DNA from: an uncultured beta proteobacterium | Lineage (GTDB): Bacteria > Pseudomonadota > Gammaproteobacteria > Burkholderiales > Burkholderiaceae_C | DNA length: 64,000 nt | Direction of reading: 5' to 3' | Assembly: GCA_903886275.1 (NCBI GenBank) | Contig: CAISLN010000004.1 | Span: 41,632-105,631, forward strand | In this document: positions 18,280 to 26,340 of the stretch, piece by piece | Layout: every line of letters starts with the position of its first letter | How positions within the stretch are numbered: position 1 is the first letter of the stretch | The notes under the pieces: generated by a model | Seen by the model: only the letters and a program-made list of their open reading frames with translations | Told to the model about the DNA's origin: nothing | The model's database searches: none | Translations under genes and position numbers: made by a program

Positions 18280-19887
18280 ATGAATACAAGTACCCTTGCC
18301 GCTACAGCGGCACTCAGCTCGCGCCCCAATATGGACCAGAAGGTGGGGCCTGCGGGCGCCACCCTTTTTGCCGGGCTGATGGCCATCGGTCTGCTGTTTA
18401 CCGGCTACAGCCTGTTTGCCGACATGCAGCAGTCGGGCGTGGCGATGACCGCCCTGTTGCCCTACATCCTGCTGGGCGTGGCCCTGCTGATCGCGCTGGG
18501 CTTTGAGTTTGTCAACGGCTTTCACGACACCGCCAATGCGGTGGCCACGGTGATCTACACCCACTCGCTGCCGCCTAATTTTGCGGTGCTGTGGTCGGGC
18601 TTCTTCAACTTTCTGGGCGTGCTGCTGTCCAGCGGCGCGGTGGCCTTTGGCATCATCTCGCTGCTGCCGGTGGAGCTGATTTTGCAGGTCGGCTCGGGCG
18701 CTGGTTTTGCCATGGTGTTTGCGCTGTTGATCGCCGCCATTTTGTGGAACCTGGGCACCTGGTGGTTGGGCCTGCCGGCCTCTTCCTCGCACACACTGAT
18801 CGGCTCCATCATCGGCGTCGGTGTGGCCAATGCGCTGATGCATGGGCGCTCCGGTACCTCGGGGGTGGACTGGGCGCAGGCCACCAAGGTGGGGTATTCG
18901 CTGCTCTTGTCGCCGGCCATCGGCTTCTTTGTGTCGGCCCTGTTGCTGCTGTTGCTGCGCAAGCTGGTGAAGAACCAGGCGCTGTATTCTGAGCCCAAGG
19001 GCAACAAGCCACCACCCTGGTGGATACGCAGCCTGCTGGTGCTGACCTGCACCGGAGTGTCGTTTGCCCATGGCTCCAACGATGGCCAAAAAGGCATGGG
19101 CTTGATCATGCTGATCCTGGTGGGCACGGTGCCCATCACCTATGCGCTCAACCGTTCCATTCCGATGGAAAACGTGACCCAGTTTGTGGCCGTGGCCCAT
19201 GTGACGCAACAGGAGCTGGTCAAAGACTTCCCGCTGGCAGCACCCGCCGACGCGCGCCTGGCCCTGTCTGACTTCCTGCGCACCAAGCAATATGGCCCCG
19301 AGGTCGGCCCGGCGCTGGCGCAGGTGGTGGGCGATATCGGCGAGCAGGTGCGCGCCTCCAAGACGCTGGACAAGGTGCCCAACCAGGCGGTCGGCAATGT
19401 GCGCAATGACATGTACCTGACGGGCGAGGCCATACGCGTGCTCGACAAGCTGCCAGACTTCAAGCCTGGCCCGGCTGCCAAAGAAAACCTGGTGGCCTTC
19501 AAAAAGGGCGTGGACAGCGCCACCAAATTCATTCCGGTCTGGGTCAAGGTGGCCGTGGCCATTGCGCTGGGTCTGGGCACCATGGTGGGCTGGAAGCGCA
19601 TCGTGGTGACGGTCGGCGAAAAGATTGGCAAGACCCATCTGACCTATGCCCAGGGCGCCTCGGCCGAGTTGGTCGCCATGGTGACGATTGGCGCAGCCGA
19701 CATCTATGGCCTGCCGGTGTCCACCACCCATGTGCTGTCCTCCGGCGTGGCCGGCACCATGGCCGCCAACAGTTCGGGCCTGCAGTGGAGCACCATCCGC
19801 AACCTGCTGATGGCCTGGGTGCTGACCATGCCATCAGCCATGCTGATCTCCGGCTCGCTCTACTGGATCTTCTCGAAGGTCTTTTGA
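18280..19887 (+). CDS. pit: inorganic phosphate transporter, PiT family
   Basis: A 535-residue multi-spanning membrane protein, predicted proton-driven uptake of metal-phosphate. It shows the two diagnostic PiT repeats: FEFVNGFHDTANAVATVIYT near the N-terminus and, toward the C-terminus, GAADIYGLPVSTTHVLSSG, with PASSSHTLIGSIIG and FAHGSNDGQKGMG between them. A central hydrophilic loop (about residues 310-410) separates the halves. The upstream region of about 200 bp is AT-rich and carries a possible Pho box, which would fit phosphate-responsive control. It has no PhoU-like partner in the visible operon. Confidence 0.94.
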   Translation: MNTSTLAATAALSSRPNMDQKVGPAGATLFAGLMAIGLLFTGYSLFADMQQSGVAMTALLPYILLGVALLIALGFEFVNGFHDTANAVATVIYTHSLPPNFAVLWSGFFNFLGVLLSSGAVAFGIISLLPVELILQVGSGAGFAMVFALLIAAILWNLGTWWLGLPASSSHTLIGSIIGVGVANALMHGRSGTSGVDWAQATKVGYSLLLSPAIGFFVSALLLLLLRKLVKNQALYSEPKGNKPPPWWIRSLLVLTCTGVSFAHGSNDGQKGMGLIMLILVGTVPITYALNRSIPMENVTQFVAVAHVTQQELVKDFPLAAPADARLALSDFLRTKQYGPEVGPALAQVVGDIGEQVRASKTLDKVPNQAVGNVRNDMYLTGEAIRVLDKLPDFKPGPAAKENLVAFKKGVDSATKFIPVWVKVAVAIALGLGTMVGWKRIVVTVGEKIGKTHLTYAQGASAELVAMVTIGAADIYGLPVSTTHVLSSGVAGTMAANSSGLQWSTIRNLLMAWVLTMPSAMLISGSLYWIFSKVF

Positions 19888-19931
19888 TCGACGGTGTGGC
19901 ACCCCGGTTGCGCATCGCGGTCGTGTCCGAT

Positions 19932-20069
19932 GTGAGCGAAGGCTCCGGGTGGTGCATGTGCGTCACATGTCGCGCTCACCTGCTTCGGTGTTTTGGCCGG
20001 GGCAGTCGGGTGCGGAGTTTCAAGATCGCTTTGCCCCCTTGCCCCATGAGCGCCAGCGACCAGGGATAG
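19932..20069 (+). pseudogene. remnant of isochorismatase-family gene
   Basis: About 119 bp (19932-20050) align with 33175-33293, inside the intact isochorismatase-family gene, at roughly 80 percent identity by eye, including the coding equivalent of FWPGQ-V--EFQ-R-APLPHE. After that the remnant jumps to the equivalent of the last codons (GACCAGGGATAG) and the sequence just beyond. The 5' third and about 310 bp of the interior are missing and no useful frame survives. It sits directly before the convergent TacAT-like locus, as the intact gene once did at 33.6 kb. Confidence 0.82.
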
Positions 20070-20094
20070 GCCTTCTTTCGCGCAGTCTGCGCCC

Positions 20095-20577
20095 TCAACG
20101 AATGGGCATGTACAGGGTCATGGGGGAATCGACGCAGGGGATAAATCCGTAGTGTTCGTAGAACGACTTTGCGGCTGTGTTCTTGGCATCCACCAGCAAG
20201 GCATACGCGCCTATGGATTGGCGGGCCTTGCGGCAGCGCTCGATCGCCAGCCCCATAAGGATCTCGCCTATGCCGGCACCGCAGCTACCCAGGTCGCGAG
20301 CCAGGCGCCCTAGCCTGAAGCAGGGCAGGGGATAGCGTGGCAACTTCTTCTGGTCTGCCGGGCTCAATGGTGAAGCCTCTACTTGGGCTGCGCTCAGCGT
20401 GTAAAAGCCAAGAATCTTGTCCGGCTTTGCATCGTCTACCAGGACAAAAACGGAGGCAATGCCCCTGGCGCCTTGTTGAGCGGCGTACTTGCGTAGAAAT
20501 TCATCCAGCAAAGGCTCGCCGCTGTGAAAGCCTGCGCGATCGTGAATCTTCGTATTGAAAAACTGCTCTTCAAGCAC
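20095..20577 (-). CDS. GNAT-family toxin, TacT-like
   Basis: 160 residues from a GTG start that overlaps the antitoxin stop by 8 nt. The N-terminus FFNTKIHDRAGFHSGEPLLDEFL matches in style the TacT/AtaT pattern (HDR..F.SG...LD.FL; quoted part KIHDRAGFHSGEPLLDEFL). The acetyl-CoA loop is RLARDLGSCGAGIGEILMG and the catalytic-tyrosine segment is SFYEHYGFIPC. Such toxins acetylate the amino group of charged tRNAs and block translation. The frame continues open upstream, but GTG at 20577 fits the family and gives coupled translation. The partner is the DUF1778 gene directly upstream. Confidence 0.88.
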   Translation of the reverse strand: MLEEQFFNTKIHDRAGFHSGEPLLDEFLRKYAAQQGARGIASVFVLVDDAKPDKILGFYTLSAAQVEASPLSPADQKKLPRYPLPCFRLGRLARDLGSCGAGIGEILMGLAIERCRKARQSIGAYALLVDAKNTAAKSFYEHYGFIPCVDSPMTLYMPIR

Positions 20578-20839
20578 GCTTGACCTTGGCCGACGCCTTG
20601 ATGGCTTTTTGCAGCGCAGCGTTGGGCTTGAAGGCGCCTGCAATGGCCTTGTGGAAATCGGCAAAGTCGCGCTTGCTCAGGTTGACGCGTGATTCCTGAT
20701 CCAGCAGGGACTGTGCCTTCTCCTTTGCCGCAATTCGAACAAAACCAGCCATGGTGGTCCCCATCAGGCTTGCCGCGCGAGACAGCAAGTCCTTGTCGTC
20801 GGCATCGAGCTTCAGGTCAAAACGGGCGGTGGTCGTCAT
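20570..20839 (-). CDS. DUF1778 antitoxin, TacA-like
   Basis: 89 residues. The N-terminal ribbon-helix-helix region (ARFDLKLDADDKDLLSRAASL, quoted part RFDLKLDADDKDLLSRAAS) should bind DNA, and the lysine-rich C-terminal tail should wrap the GNAT toxin. MTTTARF at 20839 is chosen; an in-frame ATG lies 84 nt upstream but adds a non-homologous leader. It is the first gene of the antitoxin-toxin pair, with 8 nt overlap. Autoregulation by the complex is typical of the family; no clear operator palindrome was picked out. Confidence 0.86.
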   Translation of the reverse strand: MTTTARFDLKLDADDKDLLSRAASLMGTTMAGFVRIAAKEKAQSLLDQESRVNLSKRDFADFHKAIAGAFKPNAALQKAIKASAKVKRA

Positions 20840-20948
20840 AGGGCGTCCTGTGAAAAAGATACGGCATTCACCGTATTCATTCACAGGCACCCCTGCGCTC
20901 GCGTATCGCCCTGTGTCACCCATGGCGCACCGTGCAGAACCGCGGTTT

Positions 20949-21713
20949 CTACAGCATCATGCCGCCCGACACCTCGATGCGCTGGGCGTTGATCCAGCGG
21001 TTGTCGCTGGAAACCAGGGACGCAATCATGGCGCCAATGTCATCGGCCTCGCCGACGCGGCCCAGCGCCGTTTGCGTGGCCACAAAGGCGTTGAGCTGCG
21101 GGTTGTCGCGCACCGCGCCGCCGCCAAAGTCGGTGGCAATTGCGCCGGGCGCCACCACATTGACGGCAATCCCGCGTGGCCCCAGCTCCTTGGCCATGTA
21201 CTTGGTCAAGGTCTCGATGGCGCCCTTCATGGACGCATAGGCGGCATAGCCGGGCAGGGCAAAGCGGGCCAGGCCGGAAGACAGGTTGACGATGCGACCC
21301 CCGTCCTCCATGAGCGGCAAGAGCTTTTGCGTCAGAAAGAAGGTGCCCTTGAAATGCACATTGACCAGCGCGTCAAACTGCGCCTCGGTGGTGTCCAGGA
21401 AGGAGGCATGCAGGCCGGTGCCGGCATTGTTCACCAGCACATGGAAGCGCTCGGTTTGCCAATGGCTTTGCAGCACGGCGCGCACCTGTTCTGCAAAGGC
21501 GGCAAACGTGTTGCTTTGTGCCACGTCCAGTTGCAGGGCCAGGGCCTTGCGCCCCATGGCTTCTATTTCGGCGACCACCGCCTGTGCCGCAGCCTCTTGC
21601 GCGTGGTAGCTCAGGATGACATCGACGCCCTGCTTGGCAAGGTGCAGGGCGGTGCTCTTGCCCAGGCCGCGGCTGCCTCCGGTGACGAGGGCGATGCGGG
21701 GTGTGTGGCTCAT
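20949..21713 (-). CDS. SDR family NAD(P)-dependent oxidoreductase
   Basis: 254 residues, classical short-chain dehydrogenase. The cofactor motif TGGSRGLG lies near residue 12, NNAG in VLVNNAGTG, the catalytic serine in IVNLSSG, and the YxxxK pair in YAAYASMKGAIE. The sequence ends with ISV-type dimer residues (RIEVSGGMML). It resembles 3-oxoacyl-ACP reductase-like enzymes, but the substrate cannot be told. It is divergent from the adjacent LysR regulator with 113 bp between them, the usual arrangement for a LysR protein and its target. Confidence 0.9.
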   Translation of the reverse strand: MSHTPRIALVTGGSRGLGKSTALHLAKQGVDVILSYHAQEAAAQAVVAEIEAMGRKALALQLDVAQSNTFAAFAEQVRAVLQSHWQTERFHVLVNNAGTGLHASFLDTTEAQFDALVNVHFKGTFFLTQKLLPLMEDGGRIVNLSSGLARFALPGYAAYASMKGAIETLTKYMAKELGPRGIAVNVVAPGAIATDFGGGAVRDNPQLNAFVATQTALGRVGEADDIGAMIASLVSSDNRWINAQRIEVSGGMML

Positions 21714-21826
21714 GGGGTTTCCTTGAAAAGTAAATGAAGGCGCTCTGTGATGGGCCAGAGTCTATGGACTGCAAATGAATGGATAAAGAGCCTGATGCCG
21801 ATCGCTTTGTTCAATAAACTCCAACA

Positions 21827-22738
21827 ATGAATCTTCTGGAACACATGCGCATTTTTTCGCGCGTGGCCGAGCTCAGCAGCTTTACCCAGGCCGCCGACCA
21901 TCTGGGCCTGCCCCGTGCCACGGTGTCCACCGCCGTGCAGCAACTCGAAGCCCTGCTGGGCGCGCGCCTCCTGCACCGCACCACCCGCAAGGTGCTGCTG
22001 ACGCAGGACGGCCAGGCCTTTTACGAACGCTGCACCGATGCGCTGGCCGACATGGACGCGCTGCAAACCATGTTCCAGCAGAAGAATGCCAACGGCCTCA
22101 AGGGCAGGGTGCGCATAGACATGAGCACGGTCATGGCGCGCAATGCGGTGCTGCCGCGCCTGCCGGAGTTGCTGCAACTGCATCCGCAACTGGAGCTGGA
22201 GCTCAGCAGCACCGAGCGCCGGGTGGACTTGGTGCGCGAGGGTTTCGACTGCGTGCTGCGCGCCGGCCGGCCCGAGCCCGGGCTGATTGCCAAACCGCTG
22301 TGCGCCCTGCGCATGGTGAATGCCGTGAGCCCCGCCTATGTGGCGCGCCACGGACTGCCGCAGTCCCTGGCCGATCTGGCTGCGCACCGCCTGGTGCACT
22401 ACAGCGCGGTGCTGGGTGCCAAGTCGGGTGGCTTTGAATACCTCTGCGGTGATAGCGACAAAACCCTGGCCATGGCGGGCCAGGTGGCGGTCAACAACGC
22501 AGAGGCTTATCAGGCTGCTTGCGTGGCCGGCTTGGGGCTGATCCAGGCGCCCTATGTGGGGCTGCGCAGCCTGCTGGCCAGCGGCCAACTCATCGCTGTC
22601 TTGCCGCAGTATGAGGCCAGGCCCATGCCGCTGTCACTGGTCTATGCGAGCCGGCGCAACCAGGCCGCAAGGGTGCGCGTGGTGATGGACTGGCTGGCCC
22701 GCGTGGTGGTGGAGCATTGCGCCCTGGACGCGGGTTGA
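21827..22738 (+). CDS. LysR family transcriptional regulator
   Basis: 303 residues. An N-terminal winged helix-turn-helix (EHMRIFSRVAELSSFTQAADHL, quoted part FSRVAELSSFTQAADHL, then PRATVSTAVQQLEALLGARLLHR) is followed by a periplasmic-binding-like effector domain from about residue 90. The sequence is of the CrgA/DsdC-like group common in proteobacteria. It probably controls the divergent SDR gene and itself. The intergenic 113 bp is AT-rich near the LysR start; I could not define an unambiguous T-N11-A box. Confidence 0.93.
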   Translation: MNLLEHMRIFSRVAELSSFTQAADHLGLPRATVSTAVQQLEALLGARLLHRTTRKVLLTQDGQAFYERCTDALADMDALQTMFQQKNANGLKGRVRIDMSTVMARNAVLPRLPELLQLHPQLELELSSTERRVDLVREGFDCVLRAGRPEPGLIAKPLCALRMVNAVSPAYVARHGLPQSLADLAAHRLVHYSAVLGAKSGGFEYLCGDSDKTLAMAGQVAVNNAEAYQAACVAGLGLIQAPYVGLRSLLASGQLIAVLPQYEARPMPLSLVYASRRNQAARVRVVMDWLARVVVEHCALDAG

Positions 22739-22740
22739 GT

Positions 22741-23058
22741 GTGCTGGACCGACGCCATTTTTTAAGCGGTGCCAGGCGCCACTTTGCTGACCCGTTACCG
22801 GGCCTTGGGCAATGGCGCGATGACATCCTGCGCGCGCTGTCCGTGGCCCATCCGGACCTGCCACGCAAAACCACGCGCATGGACATCACCCGCTACGGCC
22901 ATGCCATGGCCATTCCCCTGCCCGACGCACAGGGCCGCATCGGCCAACTGCCGCCAGCCTTTGGCCGCATCCGCTTTGCCCAAAGCGACTGGGCCGGCTA
23001 CTCGGTGTTTGAAGAGGCCTTTGCGCTGGGGCATTTGGCGGGAGGCGGACCGGCGTAG
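22741..23058 (+). pseudogene. C-terminal remnant of an FAD-dependent amine-oxidase-like protein
   Basis: The reading frame encodes about 105 residues, starting possibly at GTG 22741. Its segments LPRKTTRMDITRYGHAMAIP and FAQSDWAGYSVFEEAFALG look like the C-terminal end of FAD/NAD(P)-binding oxidoreductases (a 'MD..RYGHAM' stretch and a closing FAD-proximal 'SDW.GYS.FEEA' stretch). The Rossmann N-terminus and most of the body are missing, so it cannot be an active flavoenzyme. It follows the LysR stop immediately, suggesting a deletion joined LysR to the tail of another gene. Confidence 0.6.
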
Positions 23059-23089
23059 ACCTCTGCTGCGGATCGTGCGAACAGGAGGC

Positions 23090-23491
23090 TCACCATACTT
23101 CCAGCCGCAAACGTTTGGACAGCTTGGAAAACGCCTTGTCGCGGCTGACCAGGGTGGCATCCACGGCGACGGCGTGGGCGGCGATCACCATGTCGAAGTC
23201 GCTCAGGTTGATGCCCATGGTTTCGAGTGTGTGGCAGAGCTCCCCGTAGCAGTTGGCCACCCGCTCATCCCAGGGCAGCACATCCATGCGCAGCAGCACC
23301 TGTGCCAGGGCATTGCGCAGGCGAGGCGGTTGTCCCTTGCGGTGCAATCCGTATTCCAACTCGGCCAGGGTGACGCTGGAGATCACCACCTGGCCCACGG
23401 GCAAGGCCGTGAGCCTGGCCAGTAGAACCGCGTCCCGCCCCTGCATGATGTGGCTGACCACATTGGTATCGAGCAGGTAGAGCGGGCTCAC
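23090..23491 (-). CDS. vapC: PIN-domain toxin, VapC-like
   Basis: 133 residues. The PIN ribonuclease acidic residues are visible: D8 in [10 protein letters not shown], the glutamate in LAELEYGL, and aspartates in [12 protein letters not shown], with the closing LVSRDKAF. Such toxins cleave tRNA or rRNA. The start overlaps the VapB stop by 4 nt (ATGA). Length and motif order agree with the family. Left of it is the flavoprotein remnant. Confidence 0.93.
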   Translation of the reverse strand: MSPLYLLDTNVVSHIMQGRDAVLLARLTALPVGQVVISSVTLAELEYGLHRKGQPPRLRNALAQVLLRMDVLPWDERVANCYGELCHTLETMGINLSDFDMVIAAHAVAVDATLVSRDKAFSKLSKRLRLEVW

Positions 23492-23739
23492 TCCTTCCAG
23501 CCTTCAAAGGGGTCGCGCCGCGAGCGGGTTTGGCGACGCGCAATCAGCATGTCCTCTCCCTTGTTGAGCGCCACCGCGTCGAGCAAGCCTTGCCAGTCCT
23601 GCGGCTTGCGTGACAGCACCACGTCCCCGGTGAGCGGGTCATGCCGGATGAAAACTTCAGACACGTCAAAGCGGAACTCCAGCGGCAGGCGCACGGCCTG
23701 GCTGCGTCCGGTGGTGAATATTTTTGCGGTCTGGTTCAT
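23488..23739 (-). CDS. vapB: AbrB/SpoVT-type antitoxin, VapB-like
   Basis: 83 residues. The N-terminal swapped-hairpin DNA-binding motif reads [20 protein letters not shown], the standard VapB pattern. The C-terminal tail rich in Arg and Trp ([16 protein letters not shown]) should bind the PIN toxin. It is the first gene of the pair, overlapping vapC by 4 nt. The upstream region (23740-23881) is shared with the divergent GATase1-AraC regulator gene. Confidence 0.92.
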   Translation of the reverse strand: MNQTAKIFTTGRSQAVRLPLEFRFDVSEVFIRHDPLTGDVVLSRKPQDWQGLLDAVALNKGEDMLIARRQTRSRRDPFEGWKE

Positions 23740-23881
23740 GGCCTCGTACCTCGGCGGTGGTGATATGTCTCATGGTATGTATCGCACAAGAAAATGTCAA
23801 TCAGAGCGTTCACGCATACCGGGTGACACAAGCTCAGGGCATTGCCCTTTGTAGGCCAGAATGAAGCAAAGGGTTTTACAT

Positions 23882-24844
23882 ATGTCCACACTGACTTTCG
23901 GCTTTGTCATCGTCCCCAACTTCTCGCTGATCGCCCTGAGCGCCTGCGTCGATCCGCTGCGCTTGGCCAACCAGGTGATGGGCCGCCCCATGTACAAGAC
24001 GGTGCTGCTGTCCTTGGACGGCGGGCTGGTGGCTTCGAGCGATGGCATATTGGTGATGTCGGACAGCTCGCTGTCCAACGCGCCGCGGCTTGACACCATC
24101 TTTGTCATCGGCCCCAACCCGATTCCCAAACGGGGCCTGAGTGCGCTCACCCTCTGGCTCAAAAAGGCGGCCGCTGCGGGCACGCCCCTGGCCGGGGTGG
24201 ACACTGGCGCCTACCTGATGGCGCAGGCCGGTCTGCTCGACGGTTACCGCTGCACCATCCACTGGGAAGACCAGGAGGCCATGGTGGAGCGCTTTCCCAA
24301 CATCATCGTCACGCAACATTTTTTTGAGGTGGACCGCGACCGATTCACTTGCAGCGGTGGTGTGGCGCCGCTGGACCTGATGACTTATTTGCTGACGCAG
24401 CCACCGGGCAGCCGCCAACTCGCCAACGAGGTGGCCAACCTGTTGATTGCCGATAGGCGCAGCCTGACCGATACACAGACCGTGTCGGTGATTCACCAGA
24501 GCTGCGTGACCGACTCCACCACCATCGATGCGCTCAAACTGATGGAGGCCAATATCAGCGAGCCGCTCACCATCGCAGAGATTGCCGAGTTCGCCAAAGT
24601 GGAGCCGCGCAGCCTGCAGCGGCGCTTCAAAAAGCAGCTCGGCAAATCGCCCGAACGGGTCTATCTGGACATCCGCCTGACGCGTGCGCGCATCCTGGTG
24701 CAGCGCAGTGACAAGAGCCTGAGCGACATTGCGCACGAGACCGGATTCGCTTCCGCCTCCCACCTTACGGCGCGCTACACCCCCCGCTTTGGTGCGTCGC
24801 CCCGGGTGGACCGTTCGGAGCGCGGGGTAGGGTTGTCGTATTAA
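23882..24844 (+). CDS. GlxA/GATase1-type AraC family regulator (creatine locus, first)
   Basis: 320 residues. The N-terminal DJ-1/PfpI-like domain (LTFGFVIVPNFSLIALSACVD, quoted part GFVIVPNFSLIALSACVD) has GVDTGAYLMAQAGLLDG in place of the catalytic-cysteine elbow, so it is likely a ligand-sensing non-enzyme. The C-terminal AraC domain runs from about residue 215, with two helix-turn-helix units (EPLTIAEIAEFAKVEPRSLQ and KSLSDIAHETGFASASHLT). This group includes GbdR and ArgR, sensors of betaine, arginine and related N-compounds. It lies directly upstream of creatinase in the same direction, so it probably activates that operon. MSTLTF is preferred over MKQRVLH, 21 nt earlier. Confidence 0.9.
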   Translation: MSTLTFGFVIVPNFSLIALSACVDPLRLANQVMGRPMYKTVLLSLDGGLVASSDGILVMSDSSLSNAPRLDTIFVIGPNPIPKRGLSALTLWLKKAAAAGTPLAGVDTGAYLMAQAGLLDGYRCTIHWEDQEAMVERFPNIIVTQHFFEVDRDRFTCSGGVAPLDLMTYLLTQPPGSRQLANEVANLLIADRRSLTDTQTVSVIHQSCVTDSTTIDALKLMEANISEPLTIAEIAEFAKVEPRSLQRRFKKQLGKSPERVYLDIRLTRARILVQRSDKSLSDIAHETGFASASHLTARYTPRFGASPRVDRSERGVGLSY

Positions 24845-24885
24845 GACATTTAACGGACGCAATTGTTTTTTACGTAGGCCTTATC

Positions 24886-25027
24886 TGTCGAATAAACAGC
24901 CCTGCACCAGAGGCGATTTTCTCTTCTGCACCAGTGGTGTGCGATAGAAGTTCCGGTTTGGTGCATCGGTAAAAACCCTTGCCCGTGTCGCAAAAATTGC
25001 CCGTCATCTATAGACAGCTATCTGTCG
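24886..25027 (+). promoter_or_regulatory. candidate activator sites before creatinase
   Basis: The 255-bp intergenic region holds three TGTCGnAA copies (24886, 24986, 25023), a direct repeat CTGCACCAG at 24902 and 24925, and the inverted repeat GACAG-CTAT-CTGTC at 25013-25026. TGTCG-type half-sites are known for ArgR-like GATase1-AraC regulators. The sites are therefore plausible targets of one or both flanking regulators. Which repeat matters is not decidable from sequence. Confidence 0.4.
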
Positions 25028-25099
25028 GAATGAGACATGCTGATTTATCGCTGCGCCCCCACACTTCAGCCAACGCAGCAAACAAACAGGAGCCCCTTC

Positions 25100-26311
25100 A
25101 TGGCAATGCCAGATCTGATCACCATCGACAACGGCGAGAAAGTCCGCCACAGTTTTACCGACCAGGAGTACGCCAACCGCATCGGCAAGTTGCGCGCCAT
25201 GATGGGCAAAAAGGGCGTGGACAGCGTGCTCTTCACCAGCTACCACAACATCAACTACTACGCTGATTTTGTCTACTGCTCCTTCGGCCGTTTTTACGGT
25301 CTGGTGGTCACGCAGGACAAGGTGGTGCTGATCGCTGCCAACATCGACGGCGGCCAACCTTTTCGCAAGGGCGTGGCCGATCGCGCGCTGATTTACACCG
25401 ACTGGCAAAAGGGCAACTACTTCCGCGCCATCCAACAAGAGGTCGCCAACAGCGGCACCGTGGGTCTGGAGTTTGACCACCTGCCGCTGGAGCGCATGGA
25501 CATGATCAAAGCCGTGCTGCCCTCGGTGCAGTTCGTCAACATCGCGGCAGATTGCATGCAACTGCGCATGATCAAGTCGGCCGAAGAAATCACCTTCATC
25601 ACCAATGGCGCCAATGTCTGCGACATCGGTGCGGCCGCACTGGTGGCGGCCGTGAAGGAGGGCGTGCCCGAGTACGAAGTGGCACTGGCCTCGACCCAGG
25701 CCATGGTGCGCGAAATTGCCAAGCGCTATCCGCACACCGAACTGATGGACAGCTGGACCTGGTTCCAGTCCGGCATCAACACCGACGGCGCGCACAACCC
25801 TGTGACCACCCGCAAGGTGCAGCAGGGTGACATCCTTAGCCTGAATTGCTTCTCCATGATCTCGGGCTACTACACGGCGCTGGAGCGCACCCTGTTTTTC
25901 GGCGAAGTGGATGCCGCCTCGCGCAAGCTGTGGGAAGTCAATGTGCAAGTGCACGAGGAAGGCCAAAAGCTGGTCAAGCCCGGTGTGCGCTGCTGCGATG
26001 TGGCCCTGGAGCTCAACAAGATTTACGAAGAACACGGCCTGCTCAAGTACCGCACCTTTGGTTACGGACACTCCTTTGGCGTGCTCTCGCATTACTACGG
26101 CCGCGAAGCCGGGCTGGAGTTCCGCGAGGATGTGGACACCGTGCTGCAACCCGGCATGGTGGTGTCCATAGAACCTATGATCATGCTGCCCGAAGGCATG
26201 CCAGGCGCCGGTGGTTACCGCGAGCACGACATCCTGGTGGTGACCGAGACCGGCCACATCAACATCACCGGCTTCCCGTTCGGGCCCGAGCACAACATCA
26301 TCGCGGCCTAA
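25100..26311 (+). CDS. creatinase (creatine amidinohydrolase)
   Basis: 403 residues, the same length as Pseudomonas creatinase, and very similar to it by recall: TSYHNINYYADFVYCSFGR, SGINTDGAHNPVTTRKV and YGHSFGVLSHYYGREAG are all present. H232, the residue that in the Pseudomonas enzyme acts as general base/acid, sits exactly at position 232 here. The protein has the M24 pita-bread fold but hydrolyses creatine to sarcosine and urea without a metal. MAMPDL at 25100 is the family start; an upstream ATG would add 21 residues. It leads an operon with a four-gene ABC importer. No creatininase, sarcosine oxidase or urease gene is visible nearby. Confidence 0.9.
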   Translation: MAMPDLITIDNGEKVRHSFTDQEYANRIGKLRAMMGKKGVDSVLFTSYHNINYYADFVYCSFGRFYGLVVTQDKVVLIAANIDGGQPFRKGVADRALIYTDWQKGNYFRAIQQEVANSGTVGLEFDHLPLERMDMIKAVLPSVQFVNIAADCMQLRMIKSAEEITFITNGANVCDIGAAALVAAVKEGVPEYEVALASTQAMVREIAKRYPHTELMDSWTWFQSGINTDGAHNPVTTRKVQQGDILSLNCFSMISGYYTALERTLFFGEVDAASRKLWEVNVQVHEEGQKLVKPGVRCCDVALELNKIYEEHGLLKYRTFGYGHSFGVLSHYYGREAGLEFREDVDTVLQPGMVVSIEPMIMLPEGMPGAGGYREHDILVVTETGHINITGFPFGPEHNIIAA

Positions 26312-26340
26312 CAGCGCGACTACCCGAGAACCCCCGCACC

